Source of the DNA: Herbiconiux aconitum
Lineage (GTDB): Bacteria; Actinomycetota; Actinomycetes; Actinomycetales; Microbacteriaceae
Assembly (NCBI RefSeq): GCF_024979235.1
Contig: NZ_JANLCM010000002.1
Span: 992,001-1,056,000, forward strand
Direction of reading: 5' to 3'
DNA: 64,000 nt
Every line of letters begins with the position of its first letter. Position 1 is the first letter of the stretch. The notes beneath the pieces were generated by a model. It saw only the letters and a program-made list of their open reading frames with translations, did not search any database and was not told the DNA's origin. Positions 34,112-42,503 of this stretch are shown one piece after another. The translations under genes were made by a program, and so were the position numbers.

Positions 34112-34477
34112 CTAGTGGAATGAGTCTCCGCAGGCGCAGCTTCCGGAGGCATTCGGGTTGTCGATCGTGAAGCCCTGCTTCTGGATCGTGTCTTCGAAGT
34201 CGATGGTGGCGCCCTCGAGGTAGGGAACGCTCATCTTGTCGACGATGACCTCGACGCCGTCGAAGTCGACGACGCCGTCTCCGTCGAGCATCCGCTCGTC
34301 GAAGTAGAGCTGGTAGATGAGACCCGAGCATCCGCCCGGCTGCACGGCGACGCGAAGACGCAGGTCATCGCGGCCCTCCTGCTCGAGCAGGCTCCGCACC
34401 TTGTCGCCCGCGGCGGGCGTGATGCCCACCTTGTGCGCCGGCGCCTCGACCCCGGCGGTCAGCGTTGTTTCGCTCAT
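34112..34477 (-). CDS. erpA: Iron-sulfur cluster insertion protein ErpA
   Basis: This 121-residue A-type carrier receives and delivers Fe-S clusters to target proteins. The three conserved cysteines are present, one in QPGGCSGLIYQLYFDE and two in the C-terminal GSCACGDSF. The fold segments VGITPAAGDKVRSLLEQEG and EGATIDFEDTIQKQGFTIDNPNA are typical. It sits just upstream (in map order) of the ctaC operon on the same strand but is separated from it by its own strong terminator. Clients nearby could include QcrA, but that is only proximity. Confidence 0.95.
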   Translation of the reverse strand: MSETTLTAGVEAPAHKVGITPAAGDKVRSLLEQEGRDDLRLRVAVQPGGCSGLIYQLYFDERMLDGDGVVDFDGVEVIVDKMSVPYLEGATIDFEDTIQKQGFTIDNPNASGSCACGDSFH

Positions 34478-34541
34478 GTGCGATCCCTTCGTTCGGAAGT
34501 ATGCAGAAAGTCTAACTCGGGCAACTGGGGGGTCGCCGCAT

Positions 34542-35963
34542 CTATTCCCGGGAGTTCAGGCGCAGGAGGAGCAGAGCCTCCGCGGCGATGGCACGCTTGA
34601 AGACGCCGAGGTGCAGGGACTCGTTCGGGCTGTGGGCACGGGTGTGCGGGTCTTCGACACCCGTGACGAGAATCTGGGCCTCCGGGAAAACGCGCACCAG
34701 GTCGGCGATGAACGGGATCGATCCGCCGACACCGGCCTCGACCGGCTCCGCCCCCCAGGCGTCGCGCATCGCATCCTTCGCCGCAGCGACGGCCCAGCCC
34801 GAGGTGTCGACGAGGAACGGGCTGCCCGTGTTGACGTCGCTGATCTCCACCTGCGCTCCGAACGGTGTGTGCGAACGGATGTGCTCCTCGAGCGCCACCA
34901 GGGCCTCGCCCGCATCCTTCCCCGGCGCGATCCGCGCGCTCACGCGCACCGACACGCTCGGGAGGAGGGTGTTCGACGCGTTCGCGACCGTCGGGGCATC
35001 GATGCCCGTCACCGTGACGGAGGGCCCGGCCCACAGTCGCGACAGGATCGTGCCGGTGCCGATCGGCTGCACGCCGTCGAGCAGCCCGGTCTCGGCGCGG
35101 AGTGTCTCCTCCGTGTACTCCGGTGTCGGCATCTCGCGCGAGGTGAGGCCGGCGACCGCCACGGAGCCGTTCTCGTCGTGGAAGGTGCTGAGCAGTCGGA
35201 TGGCGGCCAGCATCGCATCCGGAACCGCCCCGCCGTACATGCCGGAGTGCGAGGCGTGGTCGAGGGTCGAGACCGTCAACTTCAGGGTGACATTGCCACG
35301 GAGGCTGATGGTGAGCGAGGGGGTCTCCGTGTCCCAATTGTCGGAATCGGCCACCACGATGACATCGGCCGCCAACCGTTCCCGGTTGGTCTCGAGGAAG
35401 TTCGCGAACGACTGCGAGCCGAACTCCTCCTCGCCCTCGATGAACACCACAAGGCCCAGGTCGAAGTCGGCACCGGCCACTGCCGACAGCGCCCGCACCG
35501 ACGCCAGGTGCGAGACAACGCCCGCCTTGTCGTCGGCCGCACCGCGGCCGTAGAGGCGGTCGCCGCGCACAGTGGGCTCATAGGGCGGTGAATCCCAGTC
35601 CGCATCCTGCCCGGGAGGCTGCACGTCGTGGTGCGCGTAGAGCAACACAGTGGGCTTGCCGTTCTTGGCCGGCCGCGTGGCGAGCACCGCCGGCTGGCCG
35701 AGCTCCCCCGACTCGGTGGAAGCGCGCAGCACGTCGACCGAGTCGAACGCCCCGGTCGCGCGGAACAGCTCCGCCACGGCATTCGCGCTGGCCGCCACGT
35801 GCGCCGGATCGAACGCCGCCCACGAGACGGAGGGGATACGCACCAGATCGCTGAGATCGGCGATGCTCACCGGGAGCCCGAGCTCGACGGCCTCGGCGAG
35901 AGCCTCTTCGAGAGCGATCTGCGGCGGATTCTGGGCGAACGAGGAGCCATTGCTGTCTGTCAT
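34542..35963 (-). CDS. M20-family dipeptidase
   Basis: This 473-residue zinc metallopeptidase is of the ArgE/DapE/CNDP type. Metal ligands and catalytic residues are recognisable in LLYAHHDVQPPG (His-x-Asp), LYGRGAADDKAGVV (bridging Asp), FIEGEEEFGSQS (catalytic Glu and ligand Glu) and the late VTGVEDPHTRAHSPNE (final His). The lid/dimerisation domain is the segment around LDHASHSGMYGGAVPDAM. It most likely cleaves cytoplasmic dipeptides. The ATG 35963 start is chosen because the longer open frame upstream reads through the divergent DUF3043 gene. Gap to the next start is 36 nt, so the two divergent promoters overlap. Confidence 0.92.
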   Translation of the reverse strand: MTDSNGSSFAQNPPQIALEEALAEAVELGLPVSIADLSDLVRIPSVSWAAFDPAHVAASANAVAELFRATGAFDSVDVLRASTESGELGQPAVLATRPAKNGKPTVLLYAHHDVQPPGQDADWDSPPYEPTVRGDRLYGRGAADDKAGVVSHLASVRALSAVAGADFDLGLVVFIEGEEEFGSQSFANFLETNRERLAADVIVVADSDNWDTETPSLTISLRGNVTLKLTVSTLDHASHSGMYGGAVPDAMLAAIRLLSTFHDENGSVAVAGLTSREMPTPEYTEETLRAETGLLDGVQPIGTGTILSRLWAGPSVTVTGIDAPTVANASNTLLPSVSVRVSARIAPGKDAGEALVALEEHIRSHTPFGAQVEISDVNTGSPFLVDTSGWAVAAAKDAMRDAWGAEPVEAGVGGSIPFIADLVRVFPEAQILVTGVEDPHTRAHSPNESLHLGVFKRAIAAEALLLLRLNSRE

Positions 35964-35999
35964 GCAGGTAATCTTAAGAGACGAACGAACGAGGACACC

Positions 36000-36569
36000 G
36001 TGGCAAAGAAATCCAGCACGACCGAAGCGCCCATCGAGGCTCCTGTGGAGGAGCAGTCGGGTAAGGGTCACGCGACCCCCACCCGCAAGGAGCGTGAGGC
36101 GGCCAACAAGCGACCCCTCGTTCCCACCGATCGCAAAGAAGCCGGCCGGGATTACAAGCGTCGTCAGCAGGAGATGCGCGACAAGGCGCGGGTCGGCATG
36201 GCCAACGGCGACGAGAAATACCTCCCCGCGCGCGACAAGGGCGTTCAGCGCCGCTACGTGCGCGACTACGTGGATGCCCGCTTCAACCTGGGTGAGTTCC
36301 TCATCCCCGTGATGTTCGTCGTCATCCTGCTCACCCTCGTGCCGATGCCCGAGATGCAGGCCGCCGTGATGCTCGGCCTCTACGCCTTCGTGGTGATCGT
36401 GATCGCCGACAGCCTTTTCCTCGGCCTCCGTCTCATGAAGAAGATGCGGGAGAAGTTCGGGGCCGACAAGGTCGAGAAGGTGCGCTGGTACGCCACGATG
36501 CGCGCCCTGCAGTTCCGTCGGCTGCGCCTGCCGAAGCCGCAGGTGAAGCGCGGCCAGTACCCGAGCTGA
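36000..36569 (+). CDS. DUF3043-domain membrane protein
   Basis: This 189-residue actinobacterial protein of unknown function starts VAKKSSTTEAP (GTG 36000). A charged cytoplasmic domain follows with TPTRKEREAANKRPLVPTDRKEA and KARVGMANGDEKYLPARDKGVQRRYVRDYVDARF, the DUF3043 signature. Two membrane helices (about residues 100-120 and 123-143) and a basic C-terminal tail complete it. The distribution in actinobacteria and its conserved basic motif suggest a housekeeping envelope role, but none has been assigned to my knowledge. Confidence 0.9.
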   Translation: MAKKSSTTEAPIEAPVEEQSGKGHATPTRKEREAANKRPLVPTDRKEAGRDYKRRQQEMRDKARVGMANGDEKYLPARDKGVQRRYVRDYVDARFNLGEFLIPVMFVVILLTLVPMPEMQAAVMLGLYAFVVIVIADSLFLGLRLMKKMREKFGADKVEKVRWYATMRALQFRRLRLPKPQVKRGQYPS

Positions 36570-36619
36570 TCTTCGGCGCCGCACTCGGCGATCGGATGCC
36601 GCGGGTCAACCCGCGCGGG

Positions 36620-37666
36620 TCACTCCCCCTGGCGGGTACGCCGTAGCCGGGCCAGACCGATGTTGATGCTGCGCACCCAGAACGGGCCGCGATAGAGGAA
36701 CGCCGTGTAGCCCTGCACGAGCGTCGCTCCAGCGGCGAGCCGCTGGTCGACGTCGTAGGCGGAGTCGACTCCCCCGACCGAGATGACGCACAGCGACTCC
36801 GGCACCACCGAGCGGATGAGCTTCAGCACTTCGAGCGAGCGCGCCACGAGGGGCGTGCCCGACAACCCGCCGGCGCCCGCTGCCTCGACGACTGCCGCCT
36901 CGGTTTTCAGTCCTTCGCGGGAGATGGTGGTGTTCGTGGCGATGATGCCATCGAGGCCGAGCGACACCGCGAGCCGCGAGATCGCCAGCACCTCCTCGTC
37001 GCTGAGATCGGGTGCGATCTTCACGAGCAGCGGCGTCGCTCCGGCCTCGGCCTTCACGGCGGACAGCAGGGGTGAGAGCTTCTCGAGCTCCTGCAGCCCC
37101 CGGAGTCCGGGCGTGTTGGGCGAGCTGACGTTCACCACGAGGTAGTCGGCCATCGGGGCGAGGGCACGTGCGCTCTGCCGGTAGTCGTCGATCGCGTCAT
37201 CCACCTCGACCACGCGGCTCTTGCCGATGTTCACGCCGATGACGGGTCGAGGATGCGTGAGCGAGCGCACCCGGGCCAGTCGCAGCGAGGCGCTGGCGGC
37301 CCCGGCGTTATTGAAGCCCATGCGGTTGATGACGGCGCGATCCGGGATCAGGCGGAACAGCCGCGGGCGCGGGTTGCCGGGCTGAGGCCGCGCGGTGATG
37401 GTGCCCACTTCGACGTGCCCGAACCCGAGCGCCCCGAACCCGCGGATGGCCTTGCCGTCTTTGTCGAAGCCCGCCGCGAGCCCGAACGGGGTCGGGAAGT
37501 GCAGGCCCAGGGTGTGCACCGAGAGGTCGACCGGACTCTTCGTGAACCGGGAGACGACGCCGTCGAGTTTCAGGAACGGGATCGCCCGGATGACGTCGAA
37601 GGCGAGGTGGTGCGCCCGCTCCGGATCCATCTTCGACAGCACGTGCCGGAAGAGAAGGTCGTACAT
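36620..37666 (-). CDS. pyrD: Quinone-dependent dihydroorotate dehydrogenase (class 2)
   Basis: This 348-residue membrane-associated FMN enzyme carries out the fourth step of pyrimidine synthesis, reducing menaquinone. The class 2 N-terminal amphipathic helices begin MYDLLFRHVLSKMDPERAHHLAF. FMN and substrate motifs are GLAAGFDKDGKAI, VINRMGFNNAGA, YLVVNVSSPNTPGLRGLQ with the serine base of class 2, VKIAPDLSDEE, and ISVGGVDSAYD. ATG 37666 is chosen because it opens the canonical sequence, 4 nt after the nrdR stop. The upstream open frame is nrdR shadow. Confidence 0.96.
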   Translation of the reverse strand: MYDLLFRHVLSKMDPERAHHLAFDVIRAIPFLKLDGVVSRFTKSPVDLSVHTLGLHFPTPFGLAAGFDKDGKAIRGFGALGFGHVEVGTITARPQPGNPRPRLFRLIPDRAVINRMGFNNAGAASASLRLARVRSLTHPRPVIGVNIGKSRVVEVDDAIDDYRQSARALAPMADYLVVNVSSPNTPGLRGLQELEKLSPLLSAVKAEAGATPLLVKIAPDLSDEEVLAISRLAVSLGLDGIIATNTTISREGLKTEAAVVEAAGAGGLSGTPLVARSLEVLKLIRSVVPESLCVISVGGVDSAYDVDQRLAAGATLVQGYTAFLYRGPFWVRSINIGLARLRRTRQGE

Positions 37667-37670
37667 CCCG

Positions 37671-38180
37671 CTACTCAGGAGTGGCGGAGCCGTCGGCGGC
37701 GGCCCCATCGGCACCGACACCGGAGGCGGCCTGGTCGTGCTCCACTCTGAGCAGGGTGATCGCGGTCTCGAAATCGTCGAGCGAGTCGAAGCCCTGATAG
37801 ACGCTCGCGAAGCGGAGGTAGGCCACCTCGTCGAGTTCGCGCAGCGGCTGCAGGATGGCGAGACCGATGTCGTTGGCCTCGATCTGCGCGGCACCACTCA
37901 GGCGTACGGTCTCCTCGACCCTCTGGGCGAGCACGGCGAGATCACTGTCGGTGACCGGCCGGCCCTGGCAGGCCTTGCGCACGCCCGACACGATCTTCTC
38001 GCGGCTGAACGGTTCGACGACGCCCGAGCGCTTGATGACGCTGAGCGACGCGGTCTCGGTGGTGCTGAAGCGCCGGCCGCAGTCGGGGCACTGGCGGCGT
38101 CGGCGAATGGCGAGACCGTCGTCGGTCGTGCGCGAGTCGACGACGCGGGAGTCGGGGTAGCGGCAGTACGGGCAGAACAT
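37671..38180 (-). CDS. nrdR: Ribonucleotide reductase transcriptional repressor NrdR
   Basis: This 169-residue repressor has an N-terminal zinc ribbon [17 protein letters not shown]...[14 protein letters not shown] (four Cys) and an ATP-cone (about residues 49-139) that senses dATP/ATP, with the typical [24 protein letters not shown]. The tail after residue 145 is Ala/Gly-rich. It represses nrd operons by binding paired NrdR boxes. It shares an operon with pyrD, linking two nucleotide functions. The 129-nt gap upstream, divergent from the cNMP/oxidoreductase gene, shows no obvious NrdR box pair. Confidence 0.96.
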   Translation of the reverse strand: MFCPYCRYPDSRVVDSRTTDDGLAIRRRRQCPDCGRRFSTTETASLSVIKRSGVVEPFSREKIVSGVRKACQGRPVTDSDLAVLAQRVEETVRLSGAAQIEANDIGLAILQPLRELDEVAYLRFASVYQGFDSLDDFETAITLLRVEHDQAASGVGADGAAADGSATPE

Positions 38181-38309
38181 GTCGCGTCAATGCTAGCCGT
38201 CGTTTGCGGTGGGGAGGTGCGTCTGCGGCATCCTCGCGTGCCGTAGGTCGATCAGGGTGGACCGGGCGCAGAAATTCGGGACTCCCGCTCGGCGTCTCGA
38301 ACGCTTAGC

Positions 38310-39947
38310 ATGATGGCGATGGAATCAAGCCGGCTCGACGCCCAGCAACTCCCTCCGCTCACGGATGCCCAGTGGGCGCGACTGCTCGCGTACGGAACCG
38401 AGCACGACGTCGCCGCGGGCGACTACCTCTTTCGCTCCGGTGACCGCGACTACGACCTGATCCTTGTGGAGTCGGGCGAAGTCGAGGTCGTGCGGGACCC
38501 CCTGGGCTGGGTCGACGAGAGCGTGATCGCCCGGATGGGCCCACGATCCTTCGTGGGCGAGCTCGGCCTCCTGCAGGGTCAGGGCGCTTTCCTGTCCGCG
38601 CGGATGAGTGAACCAGGGCGCATCCTCCGGGTGTCGCGCGGCGAGCTGCGGACGCTCATGGCCGACGACGACGAGCTGGGCGACATCGTGCTCCACGCGC
38701 TCTGGGCCCGGCGCGAAAACCTTCGGCGCGGGCCGGCGGCGCTCACCCTCAAGTTCGTGGGTGCGGGTTCCGATCGCGACTTCCTGGCGCTCCGCCGCTT
38801 CGCCGAACGGCTCGACCTCGTGCACGTCGCCGTCGAGCTGCCGCCCGGCGAGCTGGGCGCGTTGACGGGCCACAACATCACCGCCGACGACCTTCCCGTC
38901 GCCTTCGTGCAGGGCGAGCCGATCGCCCGCGCCACTCCCGGCATCGTCTCGGAGCGCCTGGGCCTCAGCTACCGGGGCCAGGCCGACGAGATCGCGGATC
39001 TCGTGGTGATCGGCGGCGGACCGGCCGGGCTCGCCGCGGCGATCTACGGCGCATCCGAGGGTCTCAGTACCGTGCTGGTCGACGCGATCGCCCCGGGCGG
39101 GCAGGCGGCTGCGACCTCCCGCATCGAGAACTTCCTCGGGTTCCCGTTCGGGGTGAGCGGCCGCGACCTCATCGGACAGGCCTGCCTGCAAGCCCTCAAG
39201 TTCGGGGTGCGGGTCTATGCCCCGTGCGAAGCGAAAAGCCTCGAGACCGTGGGTGACCTGCTCGAAGTGACGCTGATGGACGGCGCTGTCGTGCGGGCGC
39301 GCACCGCGATCGTGACCGCGGGGGCGGCCTATCGCACTCTCGATCTCGACCGTTGGGCTGACTTCGAACGCTCGGGCATCTACTACGCCGCGACCCAGCT
39401 CGAGCTGCGCCAGGTCAACGACTCCCCGGTCGTGGTGGTGGGCGGCGCCAACTCGGCCGGTCAAGCATCCCTCTATCTCGCGGCGAACGGGTGTTCGGTG
39501 CGACTCGTCGTGCGCGGCGCCGACCTGGGGGGCCGGATGTCGGCCTACCTCGTCGATCGCCTCCTCGAGGATGCGAGAGTCGAAGTGCACACCGGGTCGC
39601 GAGTCGTCGGGCTCGATGGCGGCGACTCCCTCGAGCGCGTGCGCATCGACAGCGTGGGCGAGGTGGATGCGCGAGGGCTGTTCTGCTTCATCGGCGCCGA
39701 TCCCGCCACGGGGTGGCTCGCGACCCTCGATCGCGACTCGGACGGCTTTCTGCGAACCGGCACCGATCTCGCCGCTCAGTCGCTGCTGTGGCAGAAGCTG
39801 GGGCGCGAACCTCTTCCGTTCGAGACATCGATTCCGCGCGTCTTCGCCGCGGGCGACGTGCGCCGAGGCTCGATGAAGCGGGTCGCCGCCGCCGTGGGCG
39901 AGGGGTCGAGCGCGGTCGCCTCGGTGCACCGGGCGCTGGCTGGCTAG
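38310..39947 (+). CDS. Cyclic-nucleotide-binding-domain / thioredoxin-reductase-like FAD oxidoreductase lacking the CxxC
   Basis: This 545-residue protein has three parts. Residues about 18-135 form a cNMP-binding domain (AGDYLFRSGDRDYDLILVESGEVEVV, FVGELGLLQGQGAFLSARM). Residues about 145-220 look like a cysteine-free thioredoxin fold (LTLKFVGAGSDRDFLALRRFAE, then LPVAFVQGEPI). Residues about 228-545 form a TrxR-type FAD/NADPH module (DLVVIGGGPAGLAAAIYGASEG; VVVVGGANSAGQASLYLA; the closing FAAGDVRRGSMKRVAAAVGEG). Where active thioredoxin reductases carry a redox CxxC, this protein reads IYYAATQLELR with no cysteine. It is probably a flavin reductase or sensor rather than a disulfide reductase. 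The partner is unknown. Confidence 0.85.
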   Translation: MMAMESSRLDAQQLPPLTDAQWARLLAYGTEHDVAAGDYLFRSGDRDYDLILVESGEVEVVRDPLGWVDESVIARMGPRSFVGELGLLQGQGAFLSARMSEPGRILRVSRGELRTLMADDDELGDIVLHALWARRENLRRGPAALTLKFVGAGSDRDFLALRRFAERLDLVHVAVELPPGELGALTGHNITADDLPVAFVQGEPIARATPGIVSERLGLSYRGQADEIADLVVIGGGPAGLAAAIYGASEGLSTVLVDAIAPGGQAAATSRIENFLGFPFGVSGRDLIGQACLQALKFGVRVYAPCEAKSLETVGDLLEVTLMDGAVVRARTAIVTAGAAYRTLDLDRWADFERSGIYYAATQLELRQVNDSPVVVVGGANSAGQASLYLAANGCSVRLVVRGADLGGRMSAYLVDRLLEDARVEVHTGSRVVGLDGGDSLERVRIDSVGEVDARGLFCFIGADPATGWLATLDRDSDGFLRTGTDLAAQSLLWQKLGREPLPFETSIPRVFAAGDVRRGSMKRVAAAVGEGSSAVASVHRALAG

Positions 39948-41252
39948 CTAGCTGAACCGCGCCGTGACGGCATCACCGTGGGCCGGGAGGTTCTCGGCGG
40001 AGGAGAGCGCCACGATACGCTCGGCCACCTGCTCGAGCGCCGCGCGGTCGTAGCGGATCACCTGTTGCGGGCGCAGGAAGGTGTATGCGCCGAGGCCCGA
40101 CGCGAAGCGCGATTGACCGCCCGTCGGAAGCACGTGGTTCGAGCCCGCCAGGTAGTCGCCGAGGCTCACGGGCGAGTAGGGGCCGAGGAAGATGGCGCCG
40201 GCGTCGTGGATGTCGCGGAGCGTCGCATCCGGTTCGGCCGTCTGGATCTCGAGGTGCTCGGGCCCGTAGGCGTTACTGAAAGCCGCCGCCGTGGCCATCG
40301 AGTCGACCAGCACGATCGCCGACTGGGGTCCGTCGAGTGCGACCGCCACCCGGTCGGCGTGCCGGGTCGAGGATGCCACCCCGGCCAGTTCGGCCACGAC
40401 AGCCTCCGCCAGGGCCACGGAATCGGTGACGAGCACCGCGGCGGCGAGCTCGTCGTGCTCGGCCTGGCTCACCAGGTCGGCGGCGACGAAGGACGGGTCG
40501 GCGGCGGCATCCGCGATGACGAGGATCTCGGTCGGCCCGGCCTCGGAGTCGATGCCCACGGTTCCGCGCACCACTCGCTTGGCGGCGGCGACGAAGACGT
40601 TGCCGGGGCCGGTGATGACGTCGACCGGGTCGAGGCCGATCTCGTCGACGCCGAACGCCAGGGCGCCGATCGCACCTGCTCCCCCGATGGCGTAGACCTC
40701 GTCGATGCCGAGCAGCCCCGCGGCGCCGAGGACGGTGGGGTGCACGCGGCCGCCGAACTCCTTCTGCGGCGGCGAGGAGATGGCGATCGATCCGACACCG
40801 GCCGATTGCGCCGGCACCACGTTCATCACGACGCTCGAGGGGTAGACGGCCTTGCCGCCCGGCACGTAGAGGCCGACCCGCTGCACGGGGTGCCAGCGCT
40901 GCTCGACGACCGCACCGTCGGCGAGCGTCGTGAGTCGCGCATCCGGGATCTGCGCCGCCGTCGCCTGACGCACGCGCCGGATGGCCTCTTCGAGCGCCGC
41001 TCGCACGTCGGTGTCGAGCCCCGCGACGGCCTCGGCGATGTGCCCGGCCGGCACCCGCACGTGCTCCGGCACGACACCGTCGAAGCGTTCGGACTGGTCG
41101 CGCAGGGCGACGAGTCCGTCGGTGCGCACCGCCTCGACGATCGCGGCCGCGACCGCGGCGGCGACGGCCACGTCGGTGTCGGCGCGCGGCACGACGGCGG
41201 CGAGTTCGGAGCGGGAAAGGGTGCGGCCGCGGAGGTCAATCGTCTGGATCAT
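39948..41252 (-). CDS. hisD: Histidinol dehydrogenase
   Basis: This 434-residue zinc enzyme catalyses the last two oxidations of histidine biosynthesis. Recognisable motifs are GLYVPGGKAVYPSSVVMNVVPA, VITGPGNVFVAAAKRVV, IDSEAGPTEILVIAD, DLVSQAEHDELA (metal-binding Gln and His) and the C-terminal YSPVSLGDYLAGSNHVLPTGG with the active-site His. It stands alone without other his genes in the 134 nt upstream, which contain a large palindrome instead. Its stop directly abuts the stop of the convergent oxidoreductase gene (TAG|CTA), so there is no room for a terminator. Confidence 0.97.
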   Translation of the reverse strand: MIQTIDLRGRTLSRSELAAVVPRADTDVAVAAAVAAAIVEAVRTDGLVALRDQSERFDGVVPEHVRVPAGHIAEAVAGLDTDVRAALEEAIRRVRQATAAQIPDARLTTLADGAVVEQRWHPVQRVGLYVPGGKAVYPSSVVMNVVPAQSAGVGSIAISSPPQKEFGGRVHPTVLGAAGLLGIDEVYAIGGAGAIGALAFGVDEIGLDPVDVITGPGNVFVAAAKRVVRGTVGIDSEAGPTEILVIADAAADPSFVAADLVSQAEHDELAAAVLVTDSVALAEAVVAELAGVASSTRHADRVAVALDGPQSAIVLVDSMATAAAFSNAYGPEHLEIQTAEPDATLRDIHDAGAIFLGPYSPVSLGDYLAGSNHVLPTGGQSRFASGLGAYTFLRPQQVIRYDRAALEQVAERIVALSSAENLPAHGDAVTARFS

Positions 41253-41305
41253 GGCCCGTCAAGCCTACCGACCCGGCATCCCGGCTGTTCCAGCGCCCGA
41301 ACCCT

Positions 41306-41377
41306 CGGACTTCTCCAAACGAGACGCCAACCTGCGGCACAGGGCGTCGCGGTTGGCCGCTCGTTTGGAGTTGTCCG
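41306..41377. repeat. Long interrupted palindrome (23 paired bases) between an epimerase gene and hisD
   Basis: Three nested arms pair exactly: CGGAC/GTCCG (41306-41310 with 41373-41377), CTCCAAACGAG/CTCGTTTGGAG (41313-41323 with 41360-41370) and GCCAACC/GGTTGGC (41326-41332 with 41351-41357). Symmetric 2-nt internal loops lie between the arms, and an 18-nt apical loop is at 41333-41350. It occupies most of the 134-nt gap upstream of hisD. It ends 10 nt from the end of the upstream gene on the same strand. No T run follows, so its role (processing site, terminator, leader or mobile palindrome) is open. Confidence 0.85.
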
Positions 41378-41386
41378 CAAACAGGG

Positions 41387-42361
41387 TCAGACGAGGTCCT
41401 TCGCGAGCATGCTCTCGGCGGCCGCCACGATCGCCTCGGAGGCGGGGCGCGGCTCCCAGCCGAGCACCCGGCGCGCCTTCTCGTTCGAGGTCAGCTTGGG
41501 CAGGCCGGGCTCGCCGGACATCGACTCGGTCGGCACCTTCGCCGCCGCGACGCCGAGTCGGTCGTGCAGCAGCGCGCCGATCTGCGACAGTTCCATCGCC
41601 GGTCCGTCGGAGAGCAGCAGGCGCTGACCGGCCGCCTCGGGCGCCGTCGTGGCAAGGATGTGGGCGGCCGCGACATCCCGCACGTCCACGACCGGAATCC
41701 ACAGGTGCGGGAAGGCCGGGAACGCGCCGGCGAGCATCCGCTGCACGATCTGATTCGCGCCCGAGATGTCGGAGCCCATGACGGGGCCCATCACCGCCAC
41801 CGGGAGCATCGTGGTGAGCTCCATCGAACCGCCCTCGGCGGCCATGAAGTCCCAGGCCGCGCGCTCCGCGAGAGTCTTGCTCTTGCCGTAGGCGTCGACG
41901 TCCGGGCCGTCGAGGATGGTCCAGTCGTCTTCGGTGAACACGTGGTCGCTCGCCGGGTGACCCCAGCTCACGGCGTGGAACGCCGAGGTCAGCACCACCC
42001 GCGACACACCGGCGTCGCGCGCCGCGCGAAGCACTCGCAGTGCACCGTCGACGGCGGGGCGGATGAGGTCGTCGTCGTTCTCCACGTGCCCCGGCTGCAC
42101 GGGGGAAGCCACGTGCAGCACCGTGTCGACACCGTCCACCGCTTCGGCCCAGCCCGCATCGCTCGTGAGGTCGGCGGCGGCGAAGCTGAGCGCATCCGGA
42201 TGCACCATGCCCGCGTCGGTGAGCACCGCGCGAACCGCCCCTTCCCGGCCCGGCGACCGCACGGTGGTGCGCACGCGCTGCCCCTGCTCGAGCAGCTGCA
42301 GGATGATGTGTCCGGCGATGAATCCCGATCCGCCGGTGACGAGAACGTGGTGCGCAGTCAT
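41387..42361 (-). CDS. NAD(P)-dependent epimerase/dehydratase-family reductase (extended SDR)
   Basis: This 324-residue extended SDR is closest in pattern to dihydroflavonol-reductase or cinnamoyl-CoA-reductase-like bacterial proteins. The cofactor loop VLVTGGSGFIAGHIILQLLEQG is at the N-terminus. VDTVLHVASPVQPGHVEND, the catalytic VDAYGKSKTLAE (Tyr-x-x-x-Lys) and LHDRLGVAAAKVPTE follow. ATG 42361 is preceded by AAGGAG eight bases upstream; an in-frame GTG at 42370 overlaps that site and is rejected. It is divergent from an XRE regulator with a symmetric GTCC operator between them, so it is the probable regulated target. The substrate is unknown. Confidence 0.88.
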   Translation of the reverse strand: MTAHHVLVTGGSGFIAGHIILQLLEQGQRVRTTVRSPGREGAVRAVLTDAGMVHPDALSFAAADLTSDAGWAEAVDGVDTVLHVASPVQPGHVENDDDLIRPAVDGALRVLRAARDAGVSRVVLTSAFHAVSWGHPASDHVFTEDDWTILDGPDVDAYGKSKTLAERAAWDFMAAEGGSMELTTMLPVAVMGPVMGSDISGANQIVQRMLAGAFPAFPHLWIPVVDVRDVAAAHILATTAPEAAGQRLLLSDGPAMELSQIGALLHDRLGVAAAKVPTESMSGEPGLPKLTSNEKARRVLGWEPRPASEAIVAAAESMLAKDLV

Positions 42362-42440
42362 GATGGTCACTCCTTGGTGGGCCGCGGCCGGCCCCTTGTC
42401 GTTCCTCGAGTCTCGGTCGCGGGTGCGCGCACAACCAGTC

Positions 42441-42466
42441 GTCCGGATGTCCTAGGACTGGCGGAC
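42441..42466. promoter_or_regulatory. Symmetric GTCC/GGAC operator between the SDR and XRE genes
   Basis: The boxes read GTCC-N4-GTCC-TA-GGAC-N4-GGAC with the dyad centre at 42453/42454; the core GTCCTAGGAC (42449-42458) is a perfect 10-bp palindrome. It lies 38 nt from the regulator start and 80 nt from the SDR start. The spacing of two half-sites per arm suggests cooperative dimers of the adjacent regulator. A further GGAC follows at 42471. Confidence 0.6.
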
Positions 42467-42503
42467 ACAGGACAAGAACGTCGTCGGCGCGCAGACTGGA
42501 CCC

